Assembly (NCBI GenBank): GCA_021234155.1
Contig: JAJEKV010000194.1
Coordinates: forward strand, 322,077-386,076
DNA length: 64,000 nt
Source of the DNA: Isoetes taiwanensis
Taxonomy: Eukaryota > Streptophyta > Lycopodiopsida > Isoetales > Isoetaceae
Direction: 5' to 3'
Shown: piece by piece, positions 32,607 through 43,669 of the stretch
Layout of the letters: every line of letters starts with the position of its first letter
Position numbering within the stretch: position 1 is the stretch's first letter
The notes under the pieces: generated by a model
What the model was told of the DNA's origin: nothing
Database searches by the model: none
What the model saw: the letters and a program-made list of their open reading frames with translations, nothing else
Made by a program: the position numbers and the translations under genes

Positions 32607-34466
32607 TCTTATATTATAATGTTATACCGTAAGTAGTGCATCGAGCCCTAATTTGAATGGCCGAGATCATCTGGATGCATCCGAAGGCCTAGATTTATTG
32701 CATGACTTACCAACACTGTGATTGGTCATGCTTGATCTCTTAAGGGGAAAGGGTAAATGAAAAGGGGGAAAAGGAAAAGGGAAGTGGAAAGAGAGAATGT
32801 GAAGGGCAAAAAGGCATGGGGAAAAGGGAAAAGGAAAAGGGAAAATGGTGGGGATAAGAGAAGAGAAAAAGGCATGGAAAACGAAAAAGGGAAAGGAACA
32901 CAGGAAAAGGGCACGAGGAAGGATGAAGAGATAAAGTGGAAAAGGTAAATGGAAAGGGCATGAAAAAAAAAAGGAAAGAGGAAAAGGTTGAAAAAAAAGG
33001 AGAAAATGAAAGAGAAAAAAAAGCATGGAAAAGGGAGGAAAAAAAAGCATGGGAAAAGGAAGGAGCATGGGAAAAGGGGAAAAAAGAAGCGTTGAGGAAA
33101 GAGAAAAAAAGGAAGGGACAAATGGCATAGGAAAAGGGAAAAAAAGAGGAAAAGGGAAGGGAAAAATGCATCAAGAAAGGGGAAGAGTGAAAGGTTGGAA
33201 AAATGGGGGAACAAGAAAAGGATGGGGAGAGGGGAAAAGAAAAGGGGCATAGAAAAAGGGAAAGTGAGAAGAAAGAAAAAGGAAAGGGAAAAGGGAACCT
33301 AGGTAAAGGTCACAAGGAAAAAGAAAGAGGGAAACGAGAAAAGGGAAGGGGGGGAAGGGCATGAGAGAAAAAGGGGAAGAGGAAAATGGTGAAGAAAGGG
33401 AAAAAAAGAAAAAAAAGGGGAAAAGAAAAAGGGGCAAGAGAGAAAAGGGTGGGGAAAAAGGAAAATGGGTATAGGAAATAAGAGAATAAAACAAATGTGC
33501 AAAAGGCATGGAAAAAGGGAAAAGGAAAAGGAAAGGAAGGGAAAAAGTGCATAGGAAAAGGATCGGCAAAGGAGGAAAACAGAAAGAAAAAAAATCATCA
33601 AGAAAAGGAAGCGGGACAAAAGGGGAAAGGGAAAGGGAAGCAGGGGAGTGATGGAGGGGGGGGGAAGGGAAAAAGGACATGAGGAAAGGAAAAGAAAAAA
33701 AAAAAAGGAAGGGTTGAAAGAAGGAAAATTGTGGGGAAGAGGGAAAGGGTGGGAAAAAGGAGGAAAAGGAAGCGGGAAGAATAGAAAGAAGAAAATGGTG
33801 GGAAAAAGGGCATGGGAAAAGGGAAATAGAAAAGAAAAAAAAGAATGGAAAAGGGGAAAAGAGAGAGGCCACGGAAAAAGGAAATGAGGAAAATGGAAAA
33901 GGGGAAGAAAAAAGGAACATGGAAAAGGGAAAAGAGGGAAAAGGGTAAGGAGATGGAAAAAGGGAAGGTAAAAAGGGCATGGAAAATGGGAGGAGAAAAG
34001 AAAAAATGGAAGGAAAAGGGCACACAAAAAAAAAAGAGGAAAAAAGTGGAAAAGGAGGAAAAGAGAAGGGAAAATAGGCATGGAAAAGGCGAAAAGAGTA
34101 AAAAGGTTGAGAAAAAGGGAAGACATGGAAAAAAGGGTGAGGAAAAGAGAAGGCATAAAAAGAGAAAGGGGAAGGAAAAGGGCAAAGAAAAAGAGAAGAG
34201 GGAAAAGGTGGAGAAAGGAGCAAAAGGAAAGGGAAAAAGGTTATCGAGAACGAGGGAAGGGGGAAGGAAAGGGATGGAAAACAAGGAAACATGTGAGAAA
34301 AGGCGAGAAAAAAAAAAAAAGAAAAAAAAAAAGTAGAAAAAATAAGAAAAAATGAAATCTTGGATAGAGCAAAAGGGAAAGGGAAAGGATAGGGCTTTTC
34401 TCACTCGCATCCCAAAGCATTTACATGGGCTCTCAACTTATGCCCAAGGCCTGGCACCATTACTAG
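32607..34466 (+). mobile_element. Helitron P2 (1.86 kb) nested in the 5' tip of K2
   Basis: Starts TCTTATATTATAATG at 32607 and ends CTAG at 34463-34466, inserted between A and T of the host Helitron's own terminus. The 3' hairpin is degraded (GCCCAAGGCCTGGC) relative to the P3 copy. Cargo is polypurine. Confidence 0.88.
32745..34390 (+). repeat. Homopurine tract D inside P2
   Basis: About 1.65 kb of A/G with GGGCATGG-like punctuation roughly every 50-80 bp. Aligns with tract E in P3. Confidence 0.88.
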
Positions 34467-34873
34467 TAATGTTTTAATGTAAGTCTCAGAGTGCATCGCG
34501 GCCCTAAATTGGGCGGTTGAGATTTAACCTAAAAGATGGGCGGCCCGGATAGCCCTACGTTTTACTGTTCGCCTTTTTCTGGCTCACATGATAGGAAGAA
34601 AATTTGTCCGGATTCCTTTAGGAAGAGGCCGTAGTAGAGCTTCAGGGTTTCATTTGAGCATATTAGAAACTGGTCATTCGGTGGTTTGGTGTTGACCATG
34701 CATTCAAATTTCCTTATGTTTCTATCTTTCTTCCGTGGTTTTGTTATTCATTTGATTCCGCATGAAAGCGAAAAAAGCACAGTGCATATGGTCGCAACCA
34801 AAATTGCCTCTTCTTATAGGAAACCGAGCAAATCCATTGTCTGCCATAGCCAAAGTACCAATCAAAAGGGGCA

Positions 34874-37394
34874 TGTTGAGGGTATTCCTGGCAAACCCTC
34901 AACTAGAATGGTGTAGGACCTCCAGGTTGCTTCAGGCAACCACTCTGTGCCTTAAAATATGAGACCTGGTCTTCAAAATTTCCTGATAGTAACCGACTTC
35001 CCAAAAGATGTAAACACAGTCTATGCTTAATGCTTTACCACGGCAAAGGATAAATGCTCAATTCGCATTTTAGAACAAGGATGAAAATGATGCTTAAGGA
35101 TGCTTACAGATGAATGCCAAATTTTTTTCAAGGTCAGAGATGAGATACCTACTCAATATTGACTCTCTGACGCGGTCAATTTTTGGTCAATGTTCTAACA
35201 GTGAGCTAAAGTTTACAGATGATTATGCAGGAGTCTTTTTGGGTTGGGAACACTTGGGATCAATGAAAGTACTCCGGTGTGATAAGTCGGAATAATTTTT
35301 TCCAAGGAAGATCCACGGTATTTTTGAGCAAGGATGATAAGAATGCCCGACGACCGTACTTTTGTATCAGACTAAATTATTTGATCTTTTTTCGATAATA
35401 TCAATGCAAGAGTTGTGCAAGAAATAAAGACCTGCTATGTAGAAAGATGGTAACAAGTTTATATTTAAGTAAGCACTAATAGCACTTCGAAATTTCTTTA
35501 GACTTTTTTTTTTTTTTACTTTAGAACACACAGCAATGCAACTCGCAAGCTAAACTTAGGACTTTTATGCTTTTTTTTTTTTTGAATAACAATGCAACTT
35601 TTCTAACATGAATCTTGAATGTTTAGCTTATCCAGATATGACAATTTTGTAAGATTAAAGACAATTTTGATAATTTATGCAAGATCTTAACACATGAACA
35701 TGAAATTATAGTGGGATAAGTTTTACAAAAAGTCAGTTTTCATTCACTTGATTCTCATGAAGGTGGTTTCACATGATTCAATACGCCACAGATCGCGAGC
35801 ATAGTATGCTTCCGTGTCGGACAATATTTGATCAGCCATTGCTCAATCGGGAGAAAGTAGCTTGGCAAGGAAGGTCAACCAAAAGCGAAGATCGCCCGAC
35901 ATGTATTTCGCCTGATTGATCTCCAAATTTGCGCACAAGCCCTTGAATTTTCAAATTACGGTTTGCCCCTTTTTGAAAACGCGCTGTTCTGTTTCATTCT
36001 TGCCAAATTCGACTGTATTATCTGTCATTTAGCTTCGGTATGGGCTTCTTGAGGCCACATAAGTCAAATAGGAGTGGAACGGCAATGATTATGTGTTGAG
36101 AAGCTGCTAAAAATCTGGTTCTTGGCCTGCAAGATTTTAGGGTTCTTGTTTCTTAACTGCACAAATATCCCACAGGCCGGAATGCAAAAAATAGGCCAAG
36201 GCATAAATAGAGTTCTGAGGCCATGTTTTCTGATTACGTGGTCTCCTCCCACGCCTGTTTGCTCGTGAGCTGACCGCACCGGCAGGGGACGCTACTTGGC
36301 GTGAGGATGATAGGGTAGATAGATGGGGGTAGATGTAGGTAGGTTTTACCATTTTTTTTTTTTTTTAAATGGGGCACATTTCCCAATAAGGCCACTTAGA
36401 GGGTCAAAATGAACTCTTTTCAATTTTTTGTGCCGGTGGCATGTTTTGATGAGAGCTTTAGGGTGATATCAACACAATCTAGAATGAAGCATTTTTGAAT
36501 TTTGGCCAAAAGGGGCAAAGGGGTGACATGGAATGTTTTTTGGTGATGTGGCAATATGAGAGCTGATGTGGTTTGCTTGCTTGGCAACAACTTTTTCTCC
36601 TAGTCAAAATGTCTTTTGGTGAAGTGTAAAATGAAGTAAAGGTGATGTGGATGACACGTGTGATGTGAGTGATGAAATGGCACATGAGGATGATGATGTG
36701 TGTGCCTTAGCTCTTGCTAACTTGGCATGATGATAACTAGGGAATCTTCCTTTTTGCATAAGTGAGCAAATTTCTTTTGAAAATAGGATTCTTGAAGCAA
36801 GTTCATTTTTTGCACCAATGGTCAACTTTGTCTTGTACATAGGATTTTTGATGAGTGCTCATGGAAATGCCCTAGTGTTCAAACTTGTTTATCATGTGAA
36901 CTTTGTGAATGAAGTATGGTGGGATGGAGTGTGTGTGCAACACATGACTAGGAGAAATAGGTATTGTCAATGTCAAGGCATGAGGTAATGAAGTATGGAT
37001 CAAAGCAAGTAGGCACAATGAGATGTGAGTGTAGCTAGAAGTATAGGATTGCAATGGTGGTACAAGAATATGGGAGGCGAGAAAATGGCTAAGCAATTCT
37101 TCTAGATCCTCAAGAATATCAAACTCATAAGCTCAAATGTAGTGAAACCCATACCATGTAGTGAATTTGCAGATCTTCAATGGGGTCCTTGTGATGCTTT
37201 GATAGAAACCAAATCAACTCCTTCATGATCCTTAAGTGAATGTCCTTCTTTGGTTCTTGAAGTCTTGTTTTTGTAGCTTGATGGAGTCCTCAAGTTGCCT
37301 TGAAAGTTGTAAGTCTTCAAAATGTCCTTGTGTACTGTTGAATCGCATGTTGAATGTCTTTGATGGTTCTTCTATCTTGCCATGGGTGGCGGCA
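34874..37394 (-). repeat. Element E LTR, left (3' LTR of the element)
   Basis: 2521 bp, aligned end to end with 43641-46162. Contains T-runs (35507, 35570, 36351). Differences from its partner cluster at CAG/CTG/CG sites, for example 36240-36300 against 45000-45065. Confidence 0.92.
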
Positions 37395-38082
37395 TCATAT
37401 AAACAAAAAGCGAGTTGGTTCTCGGCCCTCACGAATCATGATTCAATTCTTGCTTAGTTGGCGGTGTGCGGTTTATTGCCATGGTGGTTGGGATGAATGG
37501 CAATGGGGAATATTGAAGTTTGGATGTCAAGGATCATATGGAGGGAAGGCGGAAGTGGAGCAAATGAAGATGAATGACTAAAAGGATGTACGCATAGCGT
37601 AATTGTGTTAACAATAGACTTAATTTGCCATGTGTTTAAATGGTGGCGGAAACACAGGCATGTATGAGGATTGAGAATGAGGAGATGTGAAATATGGATG
37701 TAGGGCCATTGTTGAATAGGATGACAAATAGTGGATGAAAAGAAGGATGCAACATGGGAAAGATATAAATCATTAGCACAAGATCTTTGGTGGTAAAGAT
37801 GGAGGCAGCATGTGTGAAGAAGATGAATGAGGTGGATGATATGAAGATGAGTGAAAATGAATGATGTGTTGAAGACTCAAGAGGATGCTCCTGCATGAAA
37901 AGTTATAAGATAAGCACATAACCACCTGGACTCCATCAAAACTCGCATTTCTGTAACAGAATCTTCTGCAAGCCAACATTAGAAACAAGGGACTTTCTAG
38001 CTACTGTAACCGAAATTCATCTCTAAGATCAAACTGTTGAACTTCTTTAAGACAAACTATTTTAAACACACTTCTACCTAAT

Positions 38083-38113
<31 letters not shown>

Positions 38114-38302
38114 GTCTTTTCTATAAATGTCTTCAATCATGACTGCTAAACTAACAACATATCCATTTTAACATTAACTAATCTACCTTTTCTTTTGACA
38201 TGACTTATTCAAATAAAATTTGAGGGCAACATGTTGTTGCGATGCCTCTTCAAATGCAGGATGTTGATGGGATTTGGTAGTACCTGTTCTCTGAAATGCA
38301 TC
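37395..38302 (-). other. Element E region between integrase and 3' LTR
   Basis: No domain recognised. Holds a 29-nt T run at 38085-38113 on the plus strand and A/G/T-rich sequence. No convincing polypurine tract is visible at the LTR junction. Confidence 0.5.
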
Positions 38303-39311
38303 TCAACCAAGGGGAGTCTTGACCGGTGGCCCCGCAACTTCAAAGGGGCCTTCCCATAGTTCTTCAAATTTGCCTGCACAATCCTCCTTTGCCTTGTTCC
38401 ATTTTAGGACCAGCTCTCCATCTTTCAATGTACCTTGAAGTTTGTGTGCAGCCTTGAATGCTGCCAAATCCTTGGCCTTCTTCAATAATATGGCATTTTC
38501 ACTTCATACATGCCTCTTCCAATTGCATAAGGCGTACACATCTCTCTTTCAATGCCTCCTCCATTTCAAGATTTAATTTAAGAGCCATCCTCAAAGATGG
38601 GAGTTCAAGCTCAATTGGAATAATGGATTCCACCCATAGACCAAGCTAAAAGGTGTGTGCTTAGTGGAGGTCTTTTGTGGTAGTTCTCAGAGGCCCATAG
38701 AGCATCATGCAACTTCATGTGCCAATCTCTTTGACATACTTATGGTTTTCTTCAGAATGGATTTGAGTACCTTATTTGTGGATTCCCTGCTTGGCCATTG
38801 CCTTGAGGGTAATATTAGGCTGAACTTTTTGTATGTTTAACTTTAAGAGTTGTGAGCTGGTGGTAGCTATGACATCATTCAAGAATTGGCTTCCTCTATC
38901 CGACATCGGTTTGAAAGGGATACCAAAATCTAGCACAAATATTTTCATGGATAAATCTAGCAAATAGTGAATGCATTAGCTTGTCTTAAAGGAACCGCTT
39001 CAGCCCACTTGGTGAAATAATCAGATTTGCTACAAGAATGTACTGATGTTGAGCAGATGAAGGAGGGTCTATGGGACCTATGAAATCGAGTCCCCACATT
39101 TGGAAAGGTCTGGAGATGTTATAGCGATTAAAGGGTACCGGGTCAAGGATCCTTCTACCAAATATTTGGCATTTGTGGCAGCATTTAATCTTTTCATAGC
39201 AATCCTTGAATAATGTTGGCCAATAATATCCCGCCCCACGGGGATCCTCTTGGCTGTAGTATCCGCGACAAAGTGACCACCACAAATACCCTCATGGCAT
39301 GCTTCAATCAC
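38303..39311 (-). pseudogene. Element E integrase, frame-broken
   Basis: H2C2 zinc finger (HEGICGGHF...CHKCQIFG) near 39150-39310, core WGLDFIGPI near 39080, second catalytic block SDRGSQFLND near 38890, and a C-terminal GELVLKWNKA...KFEELWEGPFEV module (38303-38485) typical of Ty3-type integrases. Each lies in a separate frame. In intact relatives it inserts the cDNA into the host genome. Confidence 0.8.
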
Positions 39312-39479
39312 TAGGGCTGCTTCAACTTATCAACACATCTCAAAATGATTCCATCCTTGTCATATCCGGTGATAACACACCACTTATCAGCTTATACTTA
39401 CCACACTTTTCTCACGAACCTTCTTTTTTCGACCGGAGTTGAGATCTTTTAGGCACTTCATTTGACTCCTTAAATCGTT

Positions 39480-40757
39480 TTATTTCCTCCTCGCCAAATC
39501 TGTTTCTTGTATTAAATCAACTGTTGCATCTGCATCACTAGGAACATTAGATAAATCTTCTTCATCCTCCTGCTCCAAACAGAATGTAAGGCAAGTACAA
39601 ATCAGGTCATTGACTAGATTCATAACTTTCACAACAATATCATATGTACAAAACCCGCAGCCCACCTACATATCTTAGCTTTTGGTTTTTTTTGAGAATA
39701 ATAAAAGCAAAGTGGATTTTTGCCTCATGTGAACTAGAGTGTGACTATTTTGGATCAAGTGTCCTTGCCTTTCAATCAAGAACATAAGTCTTGCCGTGCA
39801 CTTTTCTCGAAGTCTTTGGTATCTCATCTCGATCTGGACGACCGTTTTTGCTAGCAAAAAGTCACAACCATTTCCTCTTGCAACAAGGCTAGACCTCTAC
39901 TCTTTTGGTCACACTAATGTAGGCATCAAAAGACTTTGCGGGATCAGGAGGTTTGAGCAAAGTAGAACCTAAATGGCTTGTATAATGGCATCAAAGGCAA
40001 TTTGGCATGTTTCACCAGTCCAACCATGATGAACTTGCTTTCATGTTTTGTGAATTTGCCAATCTTGGTAAGATCTGATATAGGAGCCACAATTATTGGA
40101 AAAAATGAGGACATACATTCTCAAGAAGCTTACCATGCCAAGAAAACTTTTCACTTCCTTTACGTTTTGGGTGGTGCCAATTTCTTCAAAGCTTCCATCT
40201 TGCCCCTCGACTACTCGAATGCCTTCGAGGACACTTCATGTCCAAGCAAATCTCCTTTTGAACATAGGAATATATACATTTCTTAGGATTCAAGCTTACA
40301 CCTCCCTTTTCGCACATGTAGCAAACCTTAGTCAAGTAATTGAAATGATCTCTTTAAGGCTGAACCTAAGCAAAGATCATCAAGGAAAACTTTGAATGCT
40401 GATGGAGGCATATCCTTGAAAATAGAATCCATGGCCCTCAAAAGTTGCAGAGGCATTCATCAATCAAATGGCATTCTTTTCATGGGCAAAAAGTTCCCCA
40501 TGGAGTAATGAATGCCGTCTTTGGTTGATCCTCAAGTTTGACAGCAATTTGATTGAAGCAGAGAATCCATCAAGAAAGGAGTATATCTCTTTCCCCAACA
40601 AAGATGCAAGACCTCTTCTAGAAAAAGGAAGAGGATAACAATCTTTGATAGTTGCTTTGTTCAAATCCCCGTAATCAATGCAAATTGATTGTTTTTTTTT
40701 TTTTCTTAACAGCACAATGCAAGACAGCCACACTGGATTTATAATTTTGATAATCAC
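39480..40757 (-). pseudogene. Element E reverse transcriptase, frame-broken
   Basis: ICIDYGDLNKATIKDCYPLP and SFLDGFSA give the finger and first catalytic blocks (40500-40700). The ASATF and VFLDDL blocks (F-x-D-D active site) are readable in other frames near 40380-40450, and an FLGMVSFLR-type thumb motif near 40100-40150. Downstream to 39480 is degraded, with no clear second RNase H. Confidence 0.75.
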
Positions 40758-41199
40758 ACCGCATCCTTCATTACGGACAATTCTTCCCTAATCAAGTCAA
40801 GTAAAGCCACATTTATTCTCCTAAGCTTTTTGTATTCTGGGCTTGGTACTCTCTTTGATTTTTTATCTCAAATTCACATATGTTCCTATCAACACCAATC
40901 AACTCATTATAATCCCATACAAACACATCTTTCCATTCTTTAAAGAAATTCATTATCATGCATTCATCTTCCTCCTTAAACATGTCACCAACATAAAGAA
41001 TTCTCTCTTGACCATTTTTCTCTATTTTGACTTCTTTTTACATTTTTCGATTTTGAAGATTGATTACCGGTATGGGGTGTAATTGCTTTAGATCTTCTTC
41101 CTCCAATTCTTCTTCTTTGATGGCACCTTCGCTAAGTGTTCGAGCAAAACACTTTTGCACAAGGCATCTGCCTCCTCATTGAATTTCTAGCAACATGAT

Positions 41200-41560
41200 G
41201 AAGTTCCCAAGATGAAAAACTCGACAGTTCTTGTAGGGCCTGCTTTTCCGAAAGCATTGACATCTCTTCATTCTTGGCTTGGTATTCTCACGAAATGCAC
41301 GCACACAAGTTGAGAATCCCCAAATACAACAATGTTAGAAATACCCAAATGCTTAGCTTCTTGTAACCCCCTACAATCAAAGCTTTGTATTCAGCCATGT
41401 TCGAGGTAGTGTTTGGATGAATCCCGCCCACTTTAGCTATCAGTTTGCTTGATTTGTTCTTGATAATGGCAGCAGAGATGAAGCTATGTTCAATTTCTTT
41501 GCAACTCCACCATCAAACCATAGATAAGCAAAACTACTTTCTTTGAACACATTGCATACT
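41200..41560 (-). pseudogene. RNase H-like domain upstream of RT in element E
   Basis: Minus strand reads LWFDGGVAKK, then after a frame change GGIHPNTTSNMAEYKALIVG and, in a further frame, VVFGDSQLV. The order Asp, Glu, Asp with these surroundings fits RNase H. It lies between protease and RT, not after RT as in standard Ty3 elements. Tat-group plant elements are known to carry an additional archaeal-type RNase H, and this may be it. Confidence 0.6.
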
Positions 41561-41831
41561 TCATTTGGACTTATTATTACCTCCATATTGGTCATAGTGA
41601 CTTCATATTCTCCAGCTGATTGGGTACTAACATCTTCCTCAATGAAGTTATAAGCATCAAACTCTCCAAGCTTATTATAAATGGTGACTGTTTTCTTACC
41701 ATCAGTTATGGTGCATTCACCTTTTGACCACCACAGGTCCGCATCAACTGTTGATAACCACCTACGCCGCCTAGCGCGAAGATCATAAATGTCCTTTTTC
41801 ATTCATACCTTCAAATGCAACCACAACAAAG

Positions 41832-42161
41832 TTAGCTGCCACAATAATTCCCCTCAATGTCTATTGGTACCTTGCTCACAATTCCTATGGGATTAATTCT
41901 TGAGTTAGAGAAAGACTTTAGCACCATAGGCGCTTTTTTGTCAACTTCCAAACCACATTGCTTCATAACATGATGTGGCATAACATTCAAAGGTGATCCT
42001 CCATCCAATAATACCTTAGATAAAACCTTCCTCCCAATGTTGGCTGCACATGTGAAAGCACCTGGATCATGTTCATCTTGTACCAACATTTGTTCTTCAA
42101 TGTGATTGGTGAATGCAATTTGTTCTTCTGTGTGAGGCAGATCTGTTTCATCTTGAGACAA
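41832..42161 (-). CDS. Element E protease
   Basis: Retropepsin-like: KVLLDGGSPLNVMP gives the D-x-G active-site loop in the VLIDGGS style common in plant Ty3 elements, followed by a conserved LKSFSNSRINPIG region. 109 codons as read. Cleaves the Gag-Pol polyprotein in intact relatives. 41561-41831 continues with a linker of unknown role. Confidence 0.7.
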   Translation of the reverse strand: MSQDETDLPHTEEQIAFTNHIEEQMLVQDEHDPGAFTCAANIGRKVLSKVLLDGGSPLNVMPHHVMKQCGLEVDKKAPMVLKSFSNSRINPIGIVSKVPIDIEGNYCGS

Positions 42162-42364
42162 AGGTCAGCATTTTCTTTCTGTAGGTAGGAGCTATTCTCA
42201 ACAGTGTTAGCAAATCCACACTAACTTTCGAATTTCTCAATAACAACTCAAAGTCATCATGATCTTTGTCTTTCTTTTGATATTTCAGACAAGGTGAAGG
42301 AGGTACCAACTGTTTACCTTCATAAGCAGGTTGTTTGTTCTCATTTGATTTGTCCTCTGAAGTG

Positions 42365-42691
42365 TTAGCTTTTGTATCTTCTCGAATTGTATCTTTCTCC
42401 TTCATTCCCCTTGTATGCACAGACCATGATTCCTTCTTGCTCTTGAATTCTGCACAACCCTCGATAGGGTAAGTGGTTTGGAGATAGATATTTGTGATTC
42501 TTGAGGAGGTCTCTGCGGCTTTTTTTTTTCTTGTCTTGCAAAATACTCCTTAACACTTTGCATCTATCTTCATAGTGACCTGAGGCTTTGCAAAAAGCAC
42601 AAACAGGGCATTCTTTTCCATAGTGACCTCTCTTGTTGCACTTGAGGCAGATTCTGTACCAACAAATATCAGAAGAGTGAGTATCTCTCAT
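42365..42691 (-). CDS. Element E nucleocapsid, two CCHC zinc knuckles
   Basis: CLKCNKRGHYGKEC and CAFCKASGHYEDRC each fit C-x2-C-x4-H-x4-C and are separated by only two residues, followed by a Lys-rich tail. Binds the element RNA in virus-like particles. Confidence 0.85.
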   Translation of the reverse strand: MRDTHSSDICWYRICLKCNKRGHYGKECPVCAFCKASGHYEDRCKVLRSILQDKKKKSRRDLLKNHKYLSPNHLPYRGLCRIQEQEGIMVCAYKGNEGERYNSRRYKS

Positions 42692-42947
42692 GCAATGTAC
42701 ACATGGAGGATAGGTTCTCCTTTTCAGTGCGGATGCTTTTCAGTTCTTGAAGTTGCTTAGTGACTTCAAGAAGGGCCTCGAGAAACTTTGTCAATATCTG
42801 TTTTTAGCGTAAGCTTGAGGATTATCTTGTTCTTGATTACTTTAAGTTTTCTCTTGTCATACGCACGGCGCATATCTTTGGTATAGCATCGGGACCCCAT
42901 ACATTCCGCTCATAGTCCGGAAAAAAGGATCGATAGACATATGGAAG

Positions 42948-43669
42948 TCATCGGGAAGATAGGACAATGCATCGCAATATCAATGGCTTTGTTGAATGCT
43001 TTGTGAATGGTGGCAAATCCTTCTTGCTTGTAAATTCTAAACATTTTTTATAAAGCCTTGGTCTTGAAGATAATCCCTTTATGAAAGAGGCTACAACATG
43101 TAGGGTTTGATAAGGGACTTGATTGGTTTGGCATCTAGTAAGATAGGCATGAAATCTCTCTACATATTGACGCATGGTCTCACCATTTCGATGTGGAAGG
43201 ATTGCGGTTCAAAGAAAAGGTCTTGAGGATCATAAACTTTGCCAAATCTAATCGAAACTTCTTAACAATTTCATCCCAAGTGTTGGCACCATTGCTCAGT
43301 GCAAACTCGAGCCAAAATCTTACTTCATCATCTTTGAAGCATTTCTGGAACTCTGCAAACTTAGATCCCTTCTTGTGCCCATACTCTTGATAGTACTCTT
43401 CAAAATTTCTCAGAAATTTGTTAGCATTCATGCTAGCATCATAAACAGGAATAGGAGTAGGAAGATTGAGTTCAAAATATTGTCTTTGGCATACGTATTT
43501 GAGATTTACAATTCCTTGAGTTGCAACATGTGTTTTCAATATTGTCTTGTGCCTCGGCATGATCGGGAAGTCTCAAACATTTTAATCTAGGAGCCATAGT
43601 TCCCAAGAACCAGGTTGGATCTCGGTAGGAGCCTCCAAGATGTTGAGGGTATTCCTGGCAAACCCTCAA
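42948..43669 (-). pseudogene. Element E gag capsid region, frame-broken
   Basis: Retrotrans_gag-like features: ANKFLRNFEEYYQ, FAEFQKCFKDDEVRFWLEF, then WDEIVKKF, and after a frame break near 43180 MRQYVERFHAYLTRCQ...FIKGL. The RFW and FxxxF spacing fits Ty3-type gag. A start codon is ambiguous. Confidence 0.75.
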
